64,000 bases of DNA from Arthrobacter nitroguajacolicus_D (GTDB lineage Bacteria > Actinomycetota > Actinomycetes > Actinomycetales > Micrococcaceae): contig NZ_JAVDSH010000004.1 in assembly GCF_031455195.1 (NCBI RefSeq), forward strand, positions 1-64,000. Reading direction: 5' to 3'. Below the pieces are notes generated by a model that was given only the letters and a program-made list of their open reading frames with translations, did no database searches and was not told the origin of the DNA. Shown piece by piece: positions 33,373-42,260 of this stretch. A program made the position numbers and the translations under genes. How positions within the stretch are numbered: the first letter of the stretch is position 1; every line of letters begins with the position of its first letter.

Positions 33373-34384
33373 GTACCGCCACCGAATCAGCCGGATCAAC
33401 AGGCAACGGCCGCGCTGAAGCCGTACCGCCGTCGTCGAGCTTGCCTGCCAGCAACCGGTAGAACTCTGGATAGGCCCCCCGTTCAGTGGGGACCGCGGTG
33501 CGCTCGCCGTCCACCGCCAGGGTTCCATGGTTTTGTGGCGGCTCGACGCCGTACTCCGGGTCCGTGGGCAGCCCGCCGCCGGACAGGTAGGGTTCCTGCG
33601 GGTCGGCCCCGAACTTCACGAAACCGCCACGGGTGCCCAGAACCCGGAAGCGTGGACCGGGCAGCTGGCTGGTGAGGTTGATGGTCACGTGGCTGACCAC
33701 TCCGGATCCGTGTTCCAGGACCAGGAAGACGTCGTCGTCGGCGCTCTCCTGGGGGCGGCGGGCCCGGATCTCCGCGTGAGTCACTTCAGCGGGCCCGAAG
33801 AACCGTAAAGCCAGGTCCAGCACATGGGTGCCGAGGTCGAAGAGGACCCCGCCCCCGTCCTCTGCCGTGGCACTGGCCTTCCACTCCTTCGCGATCGCCG
33901 GAGCCCACCGCTCCATCGCGGCTTCGAACCTGGTCACCGTCCCCAGCGTGCCGGCGTCGAGCAGCTTCTGCACGGTTAGGGCGTCGGCGTCCCACCGGCG
34001 GTTTTGGTAGACCGTGAGGACGCGGCCCAGTTGCGCGGCCAGGTTGATCAACTCCTCGCCTTGGAAACTGTGGACTACGAACGGTTTGTCCACGACGACG
34101 TCGAGGCCGGCTTCCAGCGCCGCTTTCGCGAGCGGGTAGTGGGTTGCGGGCGGTGTGCCTATAACGAGCAGGTCCAGCTGGTCCGCGAGGGCCAGGATGT
34201 CGTTGGGGGTGTCGACGATCTTTACCTGCGGGTACCGGTCCTTCGCTTTGGCTTGGCGTGCTGCGTCCGATGTTGCGATGACGGCGAGCTCGTACGCGGG
34301 GTTGGCCTCGATGAAAGGAGCATGGAAGACGCTGCCGGAGAGCCCGAAACCGGCAACGGCCGTGCGGATTGGCGTGGAAGTCAT
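33338..34384 (-). CDS. Gfo/Idh/MocA-family oxidoreductase
   Basis: A 348-residue NAD(P)-dependent dehydrogenase. The Rossmann motif is VAGFGLSGSVFHAPFI. The EKP-type catalytic motif appears as VVDKPFVVHSFQ. The substrate-domain sequence GGGVLFDLGTHVLDLALRFFG is characteristic. Family members act on sugars or inositols; the substrate is undecided. Its promoter region carries a symmetric array of CCCTCTCTCAC repeats (34401-34489). Convergent tail overlap with the LpqN-like gene is 35 bp. Confidence 0.9.
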   Translation of the reverse strand: MTSTPIRTAVAGFGLSGSVFHAPFIEANPAYELAVIATSDAARQAKAKDRYPQVKIVDTPNDILALADQLDLLVIGTPPATHYPLAKAALEAGLDVVVDKPFVVHSFQGEELINLAAQLGRVLTVYQNRRWDADALTVQKLLDAGTLGTVTRFEAAMERWAPAIAKEWKASATAEDGGGVLFDLGTHVLDLALRFFGPAEVTHAEIRARRPQESADDDVFLVLEHGSGVVSHVTINLTSQLPGPRFRVLGTRGGFVKFGADPQEPYLSGGGLPTDPEYGVEPPQNHGTLAVDGERTAVPTERGAYPEFYRLLAGKLDDGGTASARPLPVDPADSVAVLKLIEQARGLV

Positions 34385-34400
34385 GTCCCTAGGCTACCGA

Positions 34401-34489
34401 CCCTCTCTCACGTAACAGCCCCTTCCCGGGATCCCTCTCTCACCGGGTGAGAGAGGGATCGGCCCAAACGGGAGGGATGTGAGGGAGGG
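34401..34489. promoter_or_regulatory. doubly nested inverted-repeat array upstream of the oxidoreductase
   Basis: CCCTCTCTCAC occurs directly at 34401-34411 and 34433-34443, and inverted at 34447-34457 and, with one mismatch, at 34479-34489. The outer and inner pairs share the same centre, 34445. The inner pair extends to a perfect 14-bp stem (34430-34443 / 34447-34460). The array begins 17 bp before the oxidoreductase start, so it is a likely operator. Confidence 0.65.
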
Positions 34490-34503
34490 TTGGGGGGTAT
34501 GGC

Positions 34504-34560
34504 GAAGGCCGGGAACCGCCCCCGAACCTTGTGAAAAGTTTGGGGAGGATCCCGGCCTTC
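34504..34560. terminator. stem-loop after the peptide ABC operon
   Basis: Outer arms GAAGGCCGGGA (34504-34514) and TCCCGGCCTTC (34550-34560) are perfect. An inner imperfect pair (CCCCGAAC / GTTTGGGG) lies within. It follows the stop of the binding-protein gene (34581) and probably ends the leftward operon, though no T-run is evident. Confidence 0.7.
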
Positions 34561-34580
34561 AGGAAACTACAGCGGGAAGG

Positions 34581-36308
34581 CTACTTCTTGGCGCCCTTTT
34601 CCCAGCCGAGGGTTGTCCAGTCCGGAACATTGGAGAGGCTCTTGAACAGGGACGGGCCGTAGTTGGCCAGGCCCGTGCGCACGAACTGGATCTCCGGGCC
34701 GTTCAGGACGGTGCCCATGGAGTAGTACTTCTCCATGTGCTTCTTCTCTACGTCCATGGCGGCCTTGTTGCGCTCTTTGTCATCGGAGATGGTCGCCAGG
34801 CGCTTGATTTCGGCGTCGAGCTCGGCATCGCCCAGGCCGTTTTCGTTGGTGGTTGAGTCGTAGTACTGCTTCACGGCGTCAGTGGCGTCCGGACCCACGG
34901 TGTAACCGGAGATGGTGAGGTCGAACTCGCGGCCGCCGATGACCTTGCCGAAGTCGGCGTCACCGCGCTGGTCGATGGTCACGTCCATGCCGGCAGCCTT
35001 GAGCTGGTTCTGCAGCGTCTGCGAGGTTGCGGCTGCGGTGGGGTCATCACCGAAGTTGGTGATCTTGAAGGCGATAGGAGTGCCGTCCTTGGCCATGATC
35101 CCCTTGTCGTTGGCTGTGTAGCCAGCGTCGGTCAGGACCTTCTTGGCAGCCTCGGCACCGGTGTCCTTCACGGGGTAGTTGTCCTGGTAGTACTGGGAGA
35201 ACGGCATCAGCATCATGGAGCCCGAGCTCTCTTCGGACCAGTTCAGGCCGTTGAAGCGGACGTCGCGGATGGCCTTGCGGTCGACGGCGGTGAAAATCGC
35301 CTTACGCACGGCAACATCGGTCAGGGCCGGCCGCTTGGCGTTGATGTTGAGTCCACCGGCAAAGAGGCGCTGGCCACGGCGGACCTCGGAGTTAGTGGTG
35401 CCTTCCAGCTGCTTGTAGCGGCCCAGGGTACGGCCGTTGGCGGCGTCGATCTCACCGTTCTTGAAGGCAGCGATGGTTGCACTCGGTTCCATCTGGCGCC
35501 AAATGACCTTGTCCAGCACCGGCTTCTGTCCCCACCACTTGTCGTTGGGGATCATGGTGACGGTCTTGGCGGTGGTGTCGTAGTTCTCCACCTTGAAGGG
35601 ACCGGCCATCCATTCGGGGTGCATCTCACCGGCGAAACCCTTGTTGAAGATTTCCGGAGTGTTGATAGCCGGGTGGATCAGGCCGAAGAAGAGGCCTTCC
35701 AGCGGGAAGACGGGCTGCGTGGTGGTGACAATGACTTCTTTGTCGTTGGCGCCGGCCTTGACCGAATCCACGAATGCGTAAGCGCCCGCGGTGACAATGT
35801 CGATCGACTTGTCTTCGCCGCGGAGCATCTTCCAGGTGTTCTCGAAGGTCTTGACGTCGATGGGGGTCCCATCGTTCCAGGTTGCCTTGTCGTTCACCTT
35901 GATGGTGATGGTCTGCTTGCCGTCTTTTACTTCGCTCTTGACGTCTTCGCAGAAGTCCTTATTCGGCGAGGCCTTGCCGTCGAAGTCCAGCTTCCAGCAG
36001 CCGCCAATCCCGCCGCTGCTGATGGAAGCGGTGTTGACGGGAGTCATGAGCGCTGAATTGTCAGCGCTGTTGCCCACATTGGAGAATCCGTTGAAGTCGG
36101 GACCAATGCTGCCTACGCCCAAGGTGACCGTGCCACCCTGTTCCAGGTCCTTCGCTTCCTTGGCGTTGACGCTGATCAGCTTGCTGATGTCGCCGCCACT
36201 TTCTTCTGCCTTCTGGGAGGCAGGACCCGACGGCGTTCCCCCGCCGCAAGCGGTCAGCATGAGCGTCGCTGCGAGCGCTACGCCGCCGATCGTCGTGTAC
36301 TTCTTCAT
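34581..36308 (-). CDS. ABC transporter substrate-binding lipoprotein, family 5 (peptide type)
   Basis: A 575-residue binding protein with a lipoprotein signal (MKKYTTIGGVALAATLML, then TAC; Cys21). The family-5 core is seen in ATWNDGTPIDVKTFENTWKM, AGPFKVENYDTTAKTVTM and DVAVRKAIFTAVDRKAI. It is the last gene of the dppB-dppC-dppDF-like operon, 78 bp after the ATPase. A TTGACA (minus strand, 36367-36372) may provide extra transcription of this gene. Ligand probably oligopeptide; not determined. Confidence 0.92.
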   Translation of the reverse strand: MKKYTTIGGVALAATLMLTACGGGTPSGPASQKAEESGGDISKLISVNAKEAKDLEQGGTVTLGVGSIGPDFNGFSNVGNSADNSALMTPVNTASISSGGIGGCWKLDFDGKASPNKDFCEDVKSEVKDGKQTITIKVNDKATWNDGTPIDVKTFENTWKMLRGEDKSIDIVTAGAYAFVDSVKAGANDKEVIVTTTQPVFPLEGLFFGLIHPAINTPEIFNKGFAGEMHPEWMAGPFKVENYDTTAKTVTMIPNDKWWGQKPVLDKVIWRQMEPSATIAAFKNGEIDAANGRTLGRYKQLEGTTNSEVRRGQRLFAGGLNINAKRPALTDVAVRKAIFTAVDRKAIRDVRFNGLNWSEESSGSMMLMPFSQYYQDNYPVKDTGAEAAKKVLTDAGYTANDKGIMAKDGTPIAFKITNFGDDPTAAATSQTLQNQLKAAGMDVTIDQRGDADFGKVIGGREFDLTISGYTVGPDATDAVKQYYDSTTNENGLGDAELDAEIKRLATISDDKERNKAAMDVEKKHMEKYYSMGTVLNGPEIQFVRTGLANYGPSLFKSLSNVPDWTTLGWEKGAKK

Positions 36309-36386
36309 GGTTTGCCCTTCATGTTTACGACTTGGAATATCTTTGCGAGTTGAGACCAGGGATATATGTCAATGCGTCATGTGTTG

Positions 36387-38546
36387 TCAGGCATGCACCA
36401 CCAGCATGTCGGCATCTATTTCTCCGTCCGGGAAGAAGCAGGCGAAGTCCTGAGCCCCTTCGGAAGCCAGTGGCGGCTCCAGAGTAAGGCACTTCTCCTG
36501 CTTCCCCGCGGGAAGCGCGGCGAATACGGGACAACGTGTAGCGAAGTTACATCCCTTGGGCGCATCAAGCGGGCTGGGCAGGTCGCCCTGCAGGATGATG
36601 CGTTCGCGGGTGCGTTCGAGGTTCGGGTCCGGAACCGGGATGGCAGAGAGCAGGGCACGGGTGTAGGGGTGGCGTGGGTTGTCGAAGACTTCGTCTACGT
36701 CACCGGTCTCCACGATCTTGCCCAGGTACATCACGGCCACGCGGTCTGAAATGTGCCGGACCACCGAGAGGTCGTGGGCCACCATGAGGTAGCTCAGGCC
36801 CAGTTCGGCGCGGAGCTTGTCCAGCAGGTTGATCACGCCAGCCTGCACTGAAACGTCCAAAGCAGAGACCGGCTCGTCCAGGACCACCAGCTTGGGGTTG
36901 ACGGCGAGTGCCCGGGCGATGCCGATGCGTTGGCGTTGGCCGCCGGAGAACTGGTTGGGGAAGCGGTTGACGTGGTCCGGTTGCAGGCCCACCAGCTTCA
37001 TGAGCTCCATGATGCGTTTCCTGATGGCGGGCTTGGGCATCCCCAGGTTTTCCAAGGGCTCGGCCAGGACTTCGTAAACCGTGAAGCGTGGATCCAGGGC
37101 TCCCGTGGGGTCCTGGAAGACCATCTGCATTTCCTTGCGCATGGCCATCTTGGTCTTGTGGTCCGTGGCGACCTTGTTGCTGACTCCGCCGATAATAACT
37201 TCGCCCACCTGGTCCGGGTGGAACTCCATGATTTCCAGCAAAGTGGTGGTCTTACCGCAGCCGGACTCACCCACGATCGAGACGCATTCACCCTCGCGGA
37301 TGTCGAAGCTCAGCCCATCCACGGCCTTTACCGTGCCAATGCGCCGTTTGATGAGTGCACCCTTGAGCAGCGGGAAGTGCTTCTTCACGTCCTTGAGTTC
37401 CAGGACCTTTTCGCGCTCGAGGCGGGCCACGCCGTCGAACTTTGAAACGGGCTTGGGCGGTGCCTGGAAAATCTTGTGTGCGTCGGCATCGCCGCTCAGC
37501 TGATCGGCCTTGATGCAGGCTGCCTTATGTCCAAGCGTCTGGCCCTCAACACCCGGCACGGAGAGGAGCTCCGGTTCGCCGTGCAGGCAGGCGTCGCTGA
37601 CCATCGGGCAGCGGGCCGCGAAGGAGCATCCGATGACGGGCAGCGCCAGGTTGGGCGGCGTCCCTTCGATGGGTACCAGCGACTGCTTGTCCGAGGAGTC
37701 CACGCGTGGAACGGCTCCCAGCAGGCCCAAGGTGTAGGGCATGCGCGGGTTGTAGTAGATGTCCTCCACGGTGCCGGTCTCCACCGGTTTGCCCGCATAC
37801 ATGACCATGATGTCGTCGGCCATGCCCGCGACGACGCCGAGGTCGTGCGTGATCATGACGACGGCGGCGCCGGTCTCCTCCTGCGCGGTGTGCAGGACCT
37901 CCAGCACCTGCGCCTGGATGGTGACGTCCAACGCCGTCGTGGGTTCATCGGCAATGAGGACGCGGGGATCGTTGGCGATCGCGATGGCGATCATGACGCG
38001 CTGGCGCATGCCGCCGGAAAACTCGTGGGGGAATGCCTTCAGCCGGTCCTTCGGGCTGGGGATGCCCACCATCCGCAAGAGGTCGACGGCGCGGGCTTCT
38101 TTTGCCTGCTTGGTCATGGTCGGGTTGTGGACCGTGAGCGCCTCGATGATCTGGTGGCCCACCGTGTAGACGGGGGTGAGCGAGGACAGCGGATCCTGGA
38201 ACACCATGGCGATGTCGCTGCCGCGGTGCTTGCACATGGCCTTATCGCTCAGGCCCAGGAGTTCCTTGCCCTTGTATCGTACCGAACCGGTGATGTCCGC
38301 GGTTTCGGGGAGGAGGCCCATGATGGCCATGGACGTGACGGACTTGCCGGAGCCGGACTCACCCACGATGCCCAGGGTCTTGCCCGGCATGAGGTCGAAG
38401 TCGACGCCGCGGACGGCGTGGACCACCCCGTTTTCGGAATTGAAGCGGACGTTGAGGTCCCGGACGCTGAGCACGGCGTCGCCCGACGCGTACAGTCCGG
38501 CGTCGCGGAGGCGTTCGGCAGGGTTCTGGGAGGTGTTGGTGCTCAT
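36387..38546 (-). CDS. ABC transporter ATPase, DppD-DppF fusion
   Basis: A 719-residue protein with two complete ATPase modules. Module 1: VGESGSGKSVTSMAIMG, signature FSGGMRQRVMIAIAIA, Walker B LIADEPTTALDV. Module 2: VGESGCGKTTTLLEI, signature FSGGQRQRIGIARALA, Walker B LVVLDEPVSALDV. Each is followed by the oligopeptide-transporter C-terminal region containing GCSFAARCPM and GCNFATRCPV with cysteine motifs. Most bacteria encode these as two proteins. Its stop is 78 bp before the binding-protein gene. Its start overlaps the permease stop by four bases. Confidence 0.95.
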   Translation of the reverse strand: MSTNTSQNPAERLRDAGLYASGDAVLSVRDLNVRFNSENGVVHAVRGVDFDLMPGKTLGIVGESGSGKSVTSMAIMGLLPETADITGSVRYKGKELLGLSDKAMCKHRGSDIAMVFQDPLSSLTPVYTVGHQIIEALTVHNPTMTKQAKEARAVDLLRMVGIPSPKDRLKAFPHEFSGGMRQRVMIAIAIANDPRVLIADEPTTALDVTIQAQVLEVLHTAQEETGAAVVMITHDLGVVAGMADDIMVMYAGKPVETGTVEDIYYNPRMPYTLGLLGAVPRVDSSDKQSLVPIEGTPPNLALPVIGCSFAARCPMVSDACLHGEPELLSVPGVEGQTLGHKAACIKADQLSGDADAHKIFQAPPKPVSKFDGVARLEREKVLELKDVKKHFPLLKGALIKRRIGTVKAVDGLSFDIREGECVSIVGESGCGKTTTLLEIMEFHPDQVGEVIIGGVSNKVATDHKTKMAMRKEMQMVFQDPTGALDPRFTVYEVLAEPLENLGMPKPAIRKRIMELMKLVGLQPDHVNRFPNQFSGGQRQRIGIARALAVNPKLVVLDEPVSALDVSVQAGVINLLDKLRAELGLSYLMVAHDLSVVRHISDRVAVMYLGKIVETGDVDEVFDNPRHPYTRALLSAIPVPDPNLERTRERIILQGDLPSPLDAPKGCNFATRCPVFAALPAGKQEKCLTLEPPLASEGAQDFACFFPDGEIDADMLVVHA

Positions 38547-39514
38547 TTGTTGATCTTCTTCGCAGTCTGGGGCTTGGTCCGCTTGGCCCGTCCGATGGAA
38601 CTGGAGCTGGGGTCGAAGGCGTCACGGAGACCGTCATTCATCATGGCCAGCGAGCCTGTAAGCAGGAACATGACGGTCAACGGAACCCAGAACATCCAGG
38701 GGAACGACGAGACCTGGCCCGTGGCCTGGCCGATCAGGACACCGAGGCTGACGTCAGGAAGCTTGATGCCGATACCGATGAACGAGAACGCCACTTCGGC
38801 CAGGATCGCACCCGTGATGCCGCGGGTGAAGTCGAGCACCAGCAGCGAGCCGATGTTCGGAACCAAGTGCCGCCACACGATGCGTCGCGAGGGGACGCCC
38901 ATGTACCTGGCCGCTTTGACGTAGTCGCGTTGCATGAGCGACATGGACAGCGAGCGCACCAGGCGGGCAGTACCCATCCAGCTGAAGAAGAGCAGGACGA
39001 TAACCAGCAGGAGCCAGCTGGGGAGGTTCTTGAGTCCTCCGCTGCCACTGGTCGCCACGGCTACCACCAGGATGGCTGGCATCATGATGAGCGCTTCCAG
39101 GATGAACAGCATGGTGGCGTCCACCTTGCCGCCGAAGAACGCCATGGTGCATCCGTACACAGCGGAGATCAGGACGGAAAGGCCACCCACAATCAGGCCA
39201 ATGAGGATGGAGGTCCTGGTGCCATCAACAATGAGCGCCATGAGGTCGATGCCGGCCTGCGTCGTACCGAGCAGGTGGTCCGGGGACGGCGGCATCCCGA
39301 TATTGAACGGATCCAGGGTTTCCTTGTCCCACGGGGTCAGGAACCCGCCGAAGATGGAGAAAAGAAACAGGGCAAGGAAGATGAACAAACCGGCGACGGC
39401 GGTCCGGTTCCGCATGAACCGGCGGAAGATGATGCGGGATTTCCCAATGACGACGTCCTGGTCAGCAACCCTGGACTCGTCGATTTCCGCGATGGGATCG
39501 ATGATGTTCGTCAT
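38543..39514 (-). CDS. peptide ABC transporter permease, DppC-like
   Basis: A 323-residue permease. The N-terminal cytoplasmic helix (IIFRRFMRNRTAVAGLFIF) is typical of DppC/OppC. The conserved loop is YVKAARYMGVPSRRIVWRHL (EAA motif) and later TRGITGAILAEVAFSFIGIG. It shares a single base with the DppB-like stop (TAATG) and overlaps the fused ATPase, so all three are tightly coupled. Confidence 0.94.
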   Translation of the reverse strand: MTNIIDPIAEIDESRVADQDVVIGKSRIIFRRFMRNRTAVAGLFIFLALFLFSIFGGFLTPWDKETLDPFNIGMPPSPDHLLGTTQAGIDLMALIVDGTRTSILIGLIVGGLSVLISAVYGCTMAFFGGKVDATMLFILEALIMMPAILVVAVATSGSGGLKNLPSWLLLVIVLLFFSWMGTARLVRSLSMSLMQRDYVKAARYMGVPSRRIVWRHLVPNIGSLLVLDFTRGITGAILAEVAFSFIGIGIKLPDVSLGVLIGQATGQVSSFPWMFWVPLTVMFLLTGSLAMMNDGLRDAFDPSSSSIGRAKRTKPQTAKKINK

Positions 39515-40497
39515 TACTGGACCCTCACTCGTGGATCAACCAGCGTTGTGGCGAAGTCGGCCAGGATAGCGCCGATGGCGAAGATCACTGAGCCGTAAGC
39601 CAACGTGGCTGTAGCTACGTTCACGTCCTGCAGCCCGATGGACTGGATGCTCCATAAACCAATGCCGGGCCAGGCGAAGATGGCTTCGGCGAAGAAGCCG
39701 CCGGTGAAGATTGCCGGGATGGTGAACGCGATGCTTTGCGCCACGGGAATGAACGAAACTCTCAGCGCATGGCGGGTGATGGCCTGGTTCCTGGTGAGTC
39801 CTTTGGCGCGTGCGGTGCGGACGAAGTCGGCGTTGACGTTGTCCAGGAGGTACTGACGCTGGGCGATCTGGTACCCGGCCCAACCGAAGATGGTCATCGC
39901 GAAGGTGGGCACGGCGTAGTGGGCCACAAGGTCAACGAAAGCCGGCCACCCAGGGTCGATTCCCGGCGTCGAAATTCCCGTCACGAAGAAGATGCGCTGC
40001 CCAACGGTTTCGTTGATGCTGATGGCCCCAAGCTGGACCAGGAAGTAGGCGATGGGTGCCGGAAGAATGTGGACCAGGTAGCTGTAAGACGTGATGACAC
40101 GGTCCTGGAACTTGTACTGGCGCGCTGCGGAGTAGACGCCAAGTGCGACGCCGATGATCAGCGTCAGGATGATCGAGGCGATGAAGAGCCGGGTGGAGAC
40201 CAGGACACGGTCGGCGAATTCCGCATTGACGAATGCGCCGTTGGGGCTGCGGCCCCAGTCCCAGCGGGTGACTATGCCGCCGAGCCATTCCACGTAGCGC
40301 TCCCATGGATTCTTATCCGGATCCAGGCCGAGCCCCCGGAACGATGCCGCTACCTGTTCGGGCGTGGGCCTCGGAATCTTTTCCTGTTCGAGGACCGCTG
40401 GTTTGAGCGATGAGACAGCCAGGAAGTAGCCGGCGCTTGTGGTCAGGAAGATCATGATCAGGTAGATTCCCGATCGCTTCATCAGATATTTCAGCAT
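39514..40497 (-). CDS. peptide ABC transporter permease, DppB-like
   Basis: A 327-residue permease, first gene of the operon. It begins MLKYLMKRSGIYLIMIFLTT, the usual DppB opening, then shows FIASIILTLIIGVALGVYSA and the EAA loop FVRTARAKGLTRNQAITRHA. The periplasmic region before TM2 is unusually explicit (QVAASFRGLGLDPDKNPWERY). The promoter must lie in the 306-base gap upstream. Confidence 0.94.
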   Translation of the reverse strand: MLKYLMKRSGIYLIMIFLTTSAGYFLAVSSLKPAVLEQEKIPRPTPEQVAASFRGLGLDPDKNPWERYVEWLGGIVTRWDWGRSPNGAFVNAEFADRVLVSTRLFIASIILTLIIGVALGVYSAARQYKFQDRVITSYSYLVHILPAPIAYFLVQLGAISINETVGQRIFFVTGISTPGIDPGWPAFVDLVAHYAVPTFAMTIFGWAGYQIAQRQYLLDNVNADFVRTARAKGLTRNQAITRHALRVSFIPVAQSIAFTIPAIFTGGFFAEAIFAWPGIGLWSIQSIGLQDVNVATATLAYGSVIFAIGAILADFATTLVDPRVRVQ

Positions 40498-40803
40498 GTC
40501 GGGTGGCTGCCCCGAATCGTGGCAAAACTCAAAGCTCGTCCTTCCGCGGTTCCCGGCTGTGGCCGGCGTCAGCTACGAATTGGCGTAGCGGGTTGTTGAG
40601 CCCCCCACGCCCTTTCAGTGATCACCAGCCCTGTATGGCATGCGTCACATTCAAGAGGAAACTACCACAATAACTGCTTCACGTTTTGCTTCCGCGGGGT
40701 CAGTTTCCCGCCTGCCGCCAGATTGTTATGTGCAGACTGCGTCACGAATTGGACCGCGAGGGTTTCATCGTGGCGCCGGGATGCCACCCACAAGGCAGAG
40801 GGC
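40498..40803. other. gap between TetR and the peptide transporter
   Basis: A 306-base region without a gene of recognisable coding character. It should carry the leftward promoter of the peptide operon. GTGATCAC and GCATGC palindromes occur near 40619-40645, but neither is distinctive enough to assign. Confidence 0.4.
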
Positions 40804-41409
40804 TCAGGTGGTACGCATCAAACGGGCCACCACATCGCGCCAAGAATCAGTGAGCCGCTTGGGAGAAATCCCACGGACGCGGACGTCGTCGACAATCCGC
40901 TCAGGGTCCAGTGCGTAGGTCAGGGACATGGCCATGACCCAGGGGTCGGCAATACCGGCCTCCCGCAGCAGAACCTCCATATGCCGATGCGAGAGCTTCG
41001 TCGCGGGGACATCGAACCGGTTCCGCGTGGCAGCACCGGCCGCCTTCAGCAGTTCCCCGTTTTCGAGGACAAAGTAGATGCGGCCCTCGCCGAATGCCGT
41101 GAGGCGGTCCGCCGGAGATGCCCCGGGACCCAAGGGCGGAGGCCCGAACATGAAGGCACGCTGGAAGTCCGACTCTGCGTCGCTCAGCAGGGTCATCATG
41201 AGCCCCGCGCGACTGCCGAAACGGCGGAAGACCGTCCCCTTGCCCACCTTCGCCTTGCAGGCCAGCGCGTCCATGGTTAGGGCTTCAGCCCCGAACTCGT
41301 CCACCAGCTCGCGTGCAGCACTGAGAAGCCGTTCACGGTTCCGCGCCGCGTCGCTGCGCTCATGCGGGGAACCGAGAGGCAGATCCGGCTGGAGGGGGAT
41401 GAAGCTCAC
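40804..41409 (-). CDS. TetR-family regulator
   Basis: A 201-residue regulator with the TetR HTH: RERLLSAARELVDEFGAEAL then LACKAKVGKGTVFRRFGSRA. The C-terminal ligand domain ends SWRDVVARLMRTT. GTG 41409 is the likely start. It is divergent from an FMN reductase and a perfect operator lies between (41437-41456). The pair resembles quinone- or drug-responsive TetR/oxidoreductase units. Confidence 0.88.
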   Translation of the reverse strand: MSFIPLQPDLPLGSPHERSDAARNRERLLSAARELVDEFGAEALTMDALACKAKVGKGTVFRRFGSRAGLMMTLLSDAESDFQRAFMFGPPPLGPGASPADRLTAFGEGRIYFVLENGELLKAAGAATRNRFDVPATKLSHRHMEVLLREAGIADPWVMAMSLTYALDPERIVDDVRVRGISPKRLTDSWRDVVARLMRTT

Positions 41410-41436
41410 AAGAAATATTCTAGACCCGGGAATAGA

Positions 41437-41456
41437 AAGCGGACCGTGGTCCGTTT
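41437..41456. promoter_or_regulatory. TetR operator
   Basis: AAGCGGACC (41437-41445) and GGTCCGTTT (41448-41456) form a palindrome with eight of nine bases paired and a 2-base centre. It lies in the divergent TetR/reductase promoter region. Confidence 0.7.
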
Positions 41457-41505
41457 AGTATCGATGAAGGCATCAACGCTTACACCGCTTCCCAAAGGAG
41501 ACACC

Positions 41506-42072
41506 ATGTCCAAGAGCACCGTTCTTACCCTCGTCGGCAGCCTCCGCGCCGATTCCCACAACAAGAAGCTCGCCGAGGCCATCCAGCTGAACGCACCGGA
41601 GAACGTGGACGTACAGATCCACGACTCCCTGGGCAACATCCCCTTCTACAACGAAGACATCGACGTCGAAGGCCAGGTTCCCGCCGAAGCCGCCGCACTG
41701 CGCGCAGCCGCAGCAGACGCCGACACCATCCTGCTGGTCACCCCCGAGCACAACGGCACCGTTCCCGCCTCCCTGAAGAACGCCATTGACTGGCTGTCCC
41801 GCCCGTTCGGCGCCGGCGCCCTCTCCGGCAAGCCGACCGCCGTCGTCGGAACCGCCTTTGGCCAGTACGGTGGCGTGTGGGCACAGGACGAGGCCCGCAA
41901 GGCTGTCGGTATCGCCGGCGCCAAGGTCCTTGAAGACGTCAAGCTCGCAGTCCCGGGTTCCATGATCCGCTTCGCAGAACTCCACCCGAAGGACGACGCC
42001 GAGATCGTCGAGCAGATCAAGGGCATCTTCGAGCCCCTGACAGCTGCCCAGGACGAAGAAGCAGCCGCCTAG
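41506..42072 (+). CDS. NAD(P)H-dependent FMN reductase (quinone reductase type)
   Basis: A 188-residue flavodoxin-fold protein. The FMN phosphate loop is VGSLRADSHNKKLAEAI, followed by TPEHNGTVPASLKNAIDWLS and GTAFGQYGGVWAQDEARKA, the NADPH-dependent FMN reductase signature. ATG 41506 has AAAGGAG. An open frame runs upstream through the operator and is rejected. Regulation by the divergent TetR is likely. Members reduce quinones, azo dyes or chromate. Confidence 0.92.
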   Translation: MSKSTVLTLVGSLRADSHNKKLAEAIQLNAPENVDVQIHDSLGNIPFYNEDIDVEGQVPAEAAALRAAAADADTILLVTPEHNGTVPASLKNAIDWLSRPFGAGALSGKPTAVVGTAFGQYGGVWAQDEARKAVGIAGAKVLEDVKLAVPGSMIRFAELHPKDDAEIVEQIKGIFEPLTAAQDEEAAA

Positions 42073-42086
42073 TCTTTTCGCTTTCG

Positions 42087-42121
42087 ATGCCCCCGTGCCG
42101 CAACTTGCGGTGCGGGGGCAT
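42087..42121 (+). terminator. terminator of the FMN reductase gene
   Basis: Arms ATGCCCCCGTGCCGCAA (42087-42103) and TTGCGGTGCGGGGGCAT (42105-42121) pair with two mismatches and a short loop, then TTCG. Confidence 0.8.
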
Positions 42122-42260
42122 TCGCGTACCCGGGACCTGCGCATGATCCGGCGGGCGTGACCAACTCTTGTCCGAACCGTCACCGTATCGGCATGTTGTG
42201 AACTGCCCGGCGGCCCTAACGTGGGACGTACAGGTGGACGGACAGGAGCGCGGGGCTGTC

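Noticed and set aside
34504..34560. riboswitch
   Set aside because: A simple stem after a stop codon, without conserved aptamer features; a terminator explains it.
37476..38924. 482-codon open frame on the + strand
   Set aside because: Antisense of the fused peptide ATPase and permease.
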